This document shows, one piece after another, positions 6,609 to 9,850 of a stretch of 9,850 nucleotides of DNA. The position numbers and the translations under genes are program-made. The notes beneath the pieces are model-generated. The model ran no database searches, was not told the DNA's origin, and was given only the letters and a program-made list of their open reading frames with translations. The stretch comes from Pseudolysinimonas_A sp049651805. Its GTDB lineage: Bacteria > Actinomycetota > Actinomycetes > Actinomycetales > Microbacteriaceae. Numbering within the stretch: the stretch's first letter is position 1; every line of letters starts with the position of its first letter. The stretch is taken from assembly GCF_049651805.1 (NCBI RefSeq), contig NZ_JBASCU010000009.1:1-9850 (forward strand), given 5' to 3'.

Positions 6609-7586
6609 TCAGCTCGGGTAGTTGAGCCCGATCTGGCGGCGGATCTCGTCGAGCGTGGCCATGATGGCGACGGTCTGCGCCGGCGCCAAGATGTCGCCCT
6701 CGAGCTTTCCCGACGCGACGATGCGCTCCAGTTCGGCCGCCTGGAACTGCATGCCGCGGCCCGGCTCGCGCGCGTCGAACCGCTCGACGACCTCACCCTC
6801 CGCGTCGTAGCGGGTGAAGGCCGTCTGGTTGTACCAGACCGACTCGATCTCGATGCGACCCTGCGTGCCCACGATCGCGGCGCGGTTGGGGCCGGTGCCG
6901 TTCATCTGGGTCTGCAGCACCGCATGGGCACCGTTCGGGTAGCCGAGGATGATCGCCGTCTCGAGGTCGACGCCGGTGTCGGTCATCGTGGCGTGGGCGA
7001 TGACCGTGTCGGGTGCGCCGAGAACGTCCCAGGCGAACGACACCGGGTAGATGCCGAGGTCGAGCAGCGCACCGCCGCCGAGCTCCGGTCGGATGAGGCG
7101 CGCGATGTGGTCGATCTTCTGGTCGTGGTCGGCGAGTACGGTGCGCACGTCGCCGAGCTGCCCTTCGGCGAGGATCTCGCGGATGCGCACCATGTGCGGC
7201 AGCCAGCGGGTCCACATCGCCTCGAGGATCACGAGGTTCTTCGACGCCGCGAGATCGACGAGTTCTTGTGCCTGCGCGGCATCCATCGTGAACGGCTTCT
7301 CGACCAGCACGTGCTTGCCGCCCTCGAGCACGATGCGGGCGGCGGCGGCGTGGGCGGGATGCACGGTCGCGACGTAGACAGCGTCGATGTCGGGGTTGGC
7401 TGCCAGCTCCTCGTAGCTGCCGTAGGCGGTCGGCACCTTCATCTCGTCGGCCCACGCCCGCGCCTTGGCGAGGTCACGCGCTGCGACCGCGGCCACCGTG
7501 AAGCCGTGCAACTGCATGTCGGCCACTTGGGCTTTGGCGATGCCGCCCGCGCCGAGGATTCCCCATCGAAGTCCGCTATTCGTCAT
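6609..7586 (-). CDS. Gfo/Idh/MocA-family oxidoreductase, dihydrodiol-dehydrogenase type
   Basis: This 325-aa NAD(P)-dependent cytosolic oxidoreductase has the Rossmann motif GAGGIA at residues 12-17, H79 (VHPAH), the catalytic lysine in EKP (K97), the EAMWTRW segment with W125, and D176 and Y180 in LLDLGIYP. These match the active-site residues described for dimeric dihydrodiol dehydrogenase, so the closest functional model is the DHDH branch of the family, which acts on sugars or vicinal diols. The true substrate cannot be read from sequence. The start ATG 7586 follows GAAGGT with only one base between GAAGG and the ATG, an unusually short spacing. The upstream serine-hydrolase gene ends 4 bp before it, so translation is probably coupled. 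Third positions are almost all G or C, unlike the HAD gene next to it. Full length for the family. Confidence 0.92.
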   Translation of the reverse strand: MTNSGLRWGILGAGGIAKAQVADMQLHGFTVAAVAARDLAKARAWADEMKVPTAYGSYEELAANPDIDAVYVATVHPAHAAAARIVLEGGKHVLVEKPFTMDAAQAQELVDLAASKNLVILEAMWTRWLPHMVRIREILAEGQLGDVRTVLADHDQKIDHIARLIRPELGGGALLDLGIYPVSFAWDVLGAPDTVIAHATMTDTGVDLETAIILGYPNGAHAVLQTQMNGTGPNRAAIVGTQGRIEIESVWYNQTAFTRYDAEGEVVERFDAREPGRGMQFQAAELERIVASGKLEGDILAPAQTVAIMATLDEIRRQIGLNYPS

Positions 7587-7590
7587 ACCT

Positions 7591-8175
7591 TCAGCTTGGC
7601 ATCTCTTCGGTGGCGAGCGTCCACTCCAGGATGCGCGGCCAGGGCCCGAAGCCCGAGTCGGGGGTGAGGTGGCCGCCGCCGTTCACCAGCTCCACCGGGA
7701 TCGACGGATCAATCTCGTACGCCGCGCGAACGCCCCCAGGCGAGTAGGGGTCGTCCTCGCCCTCGAACACGATCTGCTCGACACCCGGCAACGGCGCGAT
7801 GACCGGCGGGTGGTCGATGAACGCTTCGACGACCGTCGAGCGCAGCACGTCGGGCGCGGGGATCGCGGCGAGCGCGAGGCGCGTGACGAGCCCGGGCGAG
7901 TCACTCCGGGCGAGGCGGGTCAACCAGAGGGATGCCGCCAGGCTGTGGGCGAGTAGCGTCACGGGGCGCTCTCCGCGGGTCACCAGCTGGTCGAGTGCTG
8001 CGAGCCAGGTGTCGAGGTCGGGGGTGTCGGGGTCGGGCAGTTGCGGGTAGTCGACCTCGGCGCCGCGGGCGGTCAGCTCGTCGAAGAGCCAGTGCTCCCA
8101 GTGGTCGGGGGGACGGCGGTTCTCCCAGCCGTGGAGGATCACGAAGCGGTTCTGCATCCCTCGATCGTTCTTCAT
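7591..8175 (-). CDS. RBBP9/YdeN-family serine hydrolase (alpha/beta hydrolase)
   Basis: This small alpha/beta hydrolase of 194 aa opens with the family signature FVILHGWENRRP...HW (residues 11-26). The nucleophile elbow is AHSLA with S78, the acid is D142 (GEDDPYS) and the histidine is H169 (GGGHLT), making a complete triad. Members hydrolyse small esters or peptides in the cytosol; substrates are mostly unknown. The elbow has Ala in place of the usual flanking Gly, which is tolerated in this family. The start is uncertain. ATG 8175 is preferred because it lies six bases from a CACGGT box in a possible bidirectional promoter. ATG 8157 (MQNRFVILHGW) fits the family's usual N-terminus just as well and has AACGAT six bases upstream. 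TTG 8208 would overlap the divergent exporter gene. It is the first gene of an operon with the Gfo/Idh gene, which starts 4 bp after it. Confidence 0.88.
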   Translation of the reverse strand: MKNDRGMQNRFVILHGWENRRPPDHWEHWLFDELTARGAEVDYPQLPDPDTPDLDTWLAALDQLVTRGERPVTLLAHSLAASLWLTRLARSDSPGLVTRLALAAIPAPDVLRSTVVEAFIDHPPVIAPLPGVEQIVFEGEDDPYSPGGVRAAYEIDPSIPVELVNGGGHLTPDSGFGPWPRILEWTLATEEMPS

Positions 8176-8180
8176 CGGAG

Positions 8181-8187
8181 TACCGTG
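8181..8187. promoter_or_regulatory. Possible bidirectional -10 element between the hydrolase and LysE-type genes
   Basis: TACCGTG carries TACCGT on the plus strand (8181-8186), six bases before ATG 8193. On the minus strand it carries CACGGT (8187-8182), six bases before ATG 8175. The plus box fits TAnnnT; the minus box keeps only the A and final T. If both transcripts are leaderless, their start points would be 18 bp apart, a geometry reported for symmetric bidirectional bacterial promoters. Confidence 0.4.
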
Positions 8188-8192
8188 GCGCC

Positions 8193-8831
8193 ATGCTTCC
8201 ACTGCCAAATCTGCTCGCGTTTCTGGCAGCCGCGATCGTGCTCGTCATCATGCCCGGCCCGACCGTGCTGTTCGTCGTCGGCCGGTCGCTCGCGCTCGGC
8301 CGCCGCGGCGGGCTGCTCAGCGTGCTCGGCAACGCGATCGGCATCGTGCCGGTGATCGTCGCCGTGTCGTTCGGTGTCGGTGCGATCATCACCCAGTCGG
8401 TCGTCGTCTTCACGACCCTCAAGTTCGCCGGGGCCGCCTACATCGTGTTCCTCGGGGTGCAGGCGATCCGGCACCGCAAGCGCACCGCCGAGACCATGGC
8501 CGCGGGGGTGGCGCCAAAGTCGACGCGGCGGATGCTCGGGGAAGGGTTCGTCGTCGGCATCACGAACCCCAAGACGATCGCGTTCTTCGTCGCGGTGCTG
8601 CCCCAGTTCGTCGCGCCCGAAGCGGGGTGGGTGCCCGGGCAGATGCTGCTGCTCGGCGGGATCTTCCTCGTGCTCGCGCTGCTCAGCGACGGCGCCTGGG
8701 CGCTCGCCGCCGGGTCGGCCCGCGACTGGTTCGCCCGATCCCCGAAGCGCATCGAGCGGCTCGGCGCGACCGGCGGCGTGATGATGATCGGCCTCGGCGG
8801 CGTGCTCGCTGTTACGGGGGCGAAGGACTAG
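8193..8831 (+). CDS. LysE/RhtB-family amino-acid exporter
   Basis: This 212-aa inner-membrane protein belongs to the LysE/RhtB translocator family, which exports amino acids or derivatives using ion gradients. It has about six hydrophobic segments: roughly residues 4-24, 40-62, 68-90, 114-138, 148-172 and 188-208. The family marks PGPT (21-24) in the first helix, a following GRRGGLLSVLGNAIG segment and GITNPK in the third cytoplasmic-side turn are present. Length is normal. ATG 8193 is chosen because it opens the first hydrophobic helix at once, as in relatives, and has TACCGT six bases upstream. The GGAG at 8177-8180 is 12 bases away, far for a Shine-Dalgarno site. The gene diverges from the hydrolase-Gfo operon with 17 bp between the start codons. 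The exported compound cannot be inferred. Confidence 0.92.
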   Translation: MLPLPNLLAFLAAAIVLVIMPGPTVLFVVGRSLALGRRGGLLSVLGNAIGIVPVIVAVSFGVGAIITQSVVVFTTLKFAGAAYIVFLGVQAIRHRKRTAETMAAGVAPKSTRRMLGEGFVVGITNPKTIAFFVAVLPQFVAPEAGWVPGQMLLLGGIFLVLALLSDGAWALAAGSARDWFARSPKRIERLGATGGVMMIGLGGVLAVTGAKD

Positions 8832-8842
8832 GTCTCGCGGCG

Positions 8843-8880
8843 TGGTCTCGACACGCTCGCTGCGCGGGCTACTCGACCAC
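8843..8880. repeat. Palindromic intergenic repeat, REP-like, Microbacteriaceae type
   Basis: The element reads TGGTCTCGACACGCTCGCTG, then CGCGGGCTACTCGACCAC. The outer TGGTC (8843-8847) and GACCA (8875-8879) are inverted copies. It is very like a short dispersed repeat I recall from Microbacterium and Leifsonia genomes (GGTCTCGA...GCTCGCTGCGC...CTACTCGACC). It occupies the gap between two convergent genes and runs into the end of the molybdoenzyme gene, where it encodes the final VVE and stop. It could act as a bidirectional terminator or mRNA 3' stabiliser. No second copy was seen in this window. Confidence 0.6.
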
Positions 8881-9850
8881 CGAGACGGTGACGGTGTGGT
8901 GGCCGGTCGCGCCGTCGGGGGCGACCGGAGCGAAATCCGAGGTCTGCACCTCGCCGTCGGCACTCGTCGCCCGCACCTTGAGCATGTGGGCGCCGGGGTC
9001 GGCATCCCAGCGGTAGCTCCACTGCACCCAGGTGTCGGTCGAGATGGCGGACGCGAGCTCGGCATCCTGCCACGGGCCGTCATCGATCGACACCTCGACG
9101 CCCGCGATACCGGTGTGCTGGTGCCAGGCGACGCCGGCGACGACGACCTCACCCGCCGACACGTCGCTGCGTGGCACGTCGATGCGCGACGAGATCTTCA
9201 CCGGGCCTCGGGCACTCCAGCCCCGGTCGGTCCAGTAGGCGCGGGCCTGGTCGAACCGGGTGACCTGCAGATCGACGACCCACTTCGTCGCCGACACATA
9301 GCCGTACAGGCCGGGCACGACCATGCGCACGGGGAAGCCGTGCTCGAGCGGCAGCGGCTCGCCGTTCATGCCGATCGCGAGGATCGCGTTGCGGTCGTCG
9401 GTGAGGGCCTCGAGCGGACTCGACGCGGTGAAGCCGTCGGAGCTGCGCGAGAGCACCATGTCGGCCTCGCTCGTCGGCTTCGCGCGGGCCAGTAGTTCGC
9501 GGATCGGGTAGCCGAGCCACAGCGCGTTGCCGACGAGCTCGCCGCCCACGGGGTTCGAGACGCACATCAGCGTCGTGTGGCTCTCCTCCAGCGGCAGGGC
9601 GATGAGTTCGTCCCAGGTGAGCTCGAACTCGTTCTCGACGAGCCCGTGAATGCGCAGCCGCCACTCGGCGGGGTCGAGGTTGGGCACCTGGAGGGCGGTG
9701 TCGATGCGGTAGAAGTCGGCGTTCGGCGTCACGACCGGCGCGAGTCCGCGGATGCCGAGCTCGGCACCCGCAGGAACGGGTGGGGCCGCCACGGCCGGGG
9801 TGGGCAGCCGGAAGGTCTCGCGCACGGCGGTGACGACGCGCGCCCCGGCC
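8869..9850 (-). CDS. Sulfite-oxidase-fold molybdopterin oxidoreductase, 5' end outside the window
   Basis: The visible C-terminal part (over 320 residues) binds the molybdenum cofactor in a sulfite-oxidase fold. The segment TPNADFYRIDTAL, a WRLRIHGLV strand and the Mo-ligand cysteine in TLMCVSNPVGG (Cys codon 9562-9564) mark the catalytic domain. The conserved GMNGEPLPLEHGFPVRMVVP and LYGYVSATKWV segments follow. The last third, from about KISSRIDVPR to HTVTVSV, is the Ig-like Mo-co dimerisation domain. Actinobacterial members usually have a membrane-spanning N-terminus of several helices, and that part would lie beyond 9850. The frame is open to the edge, so GTG 9825 is not taken as the start. 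The natural electron acceptor and substrate are unknown. The last three codons and the TAG lie in the palindromic repeat. Confidence 0.93.
   Translation of the reverse strand, partial: AGARVVTAVRETFRLPTPAVAAPPVPAGAELGIRGLAPVVTPNADFYRIDTALQVPNLDPAEWRLRIHGLVENEFELTWDELIALPLEESHTTLMCVSNPVGGELVGNALWLGYPIRELLARAKPTSEADMVLSRSSDGFTASSPLEALTDDRNAILAIGMNGEPLPLEHGFPVRMVVPGLYGYVSATKWVVDLQVTRFDQARAYWTDRGWSARGPVKISSRIDVPRSDVSAGEVVVAGVAWHQHTGIAGVEVSIDDGPWQDAELASAISTDTWVQWSYRWDADPGAHMLKVRATSADGEVQTSDFAPVAPDGATGHHTVTVSVVE

Noticed and set aside
9823..9825. GTG as the start of the molybdopterin oxidoreductase
   Set aside because: The frame stays open to the window edge, and relatives have a longer N-terminus with membrane helices, so the true start is probably outside.
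1..9850. CRISPR array, tRNA or rRNA genes, riboswitches
   Set aside because: No regularly spaced repeats, cloverleaf-like segments or conserved rRNA sequence were seen on either strand by eye.

Overview
The window is high-GC DNA from an actinobacterium, most likely a member of the Microbacteriaceae. The signs are strong G/C preference at third codon positions in most genes, leaderless-type starts (a TAnnnT box six bases before a start codon), a mycobacterial-AdhC-like alcohol dehydrogenase, and a short palindromic repeat at 8843-8880 of a kind I recall from Microbacterium and Leifsonia genomes. The lineage is an inference from these signs, not a measured placement.

Layout, left to right. (1) At 185-1321 (+) lies a FAD-dependent oxidoreductase of the geranylgeranyl-reductase family. 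(2) The gap 1322-1607 holds the wreck of an IS1380-like transposase on the minus strand, reduced to an N-terminal piece joined out of frame to a probable C-terminal piece. (3) fhs (formate-tetrahydrofolate ligase, -) and adhC (zinc alcohol dehydrogenase, +) diverge from a 57-bp gap. (4) Between adhC and about 6600 lies a block with visibly more A/T-ending codons than the later part of adhC. It holds a small zinc-finger/coiled-coil protein (4472-4903, -), a 351-bp spacer with a 15-bp tandem repeat, and a tightly coupled two-gene unit (5255-6600, +): an unrecognised 132-aa protein and a HAD-superfamily phosphatase-like protein joined by a TAATG stop/start overlap. This block is the best candidate here for an undescribed accessory module. 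(5) From 6609 the DNA returns to housekeeping style: a two-gene operon on the minus strand (RBBP9/YdeN-type serine hydrolase, then a Gfo/Idh/MocA oxidoreductase of the dihydrodiol-dehydrogenase type) diverges by 17 bp from a LysE/RhtB-type exporter (+). (6) The exporter converges on a sulfite-oxidase-fold molybdopterin oxidoreductase (-), cut by the right edge of the window. The palindromic repeat between them supplies the last codons and stop of the molybdoenzyme.

Functional links are modest. fhs feeds formate into the folate one-carbon pool, and adhC may reduce or oxidise small aldehydes or alcohols, but there is no clear pathway cluster. The strongest unit-level inferences are the coupling of the 132-aa protein with the HAD protein, the hydrolase-Gfo operon, and a possible shared bidirectional promoter between that operon and the exporter. 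Two of the plus-strand genes with a good TAnnnT-6-nt-start arrangement (adhC and the exporter) belong to the core-like DNA, and one (the 132-aa gene) belongs to the accessory block.
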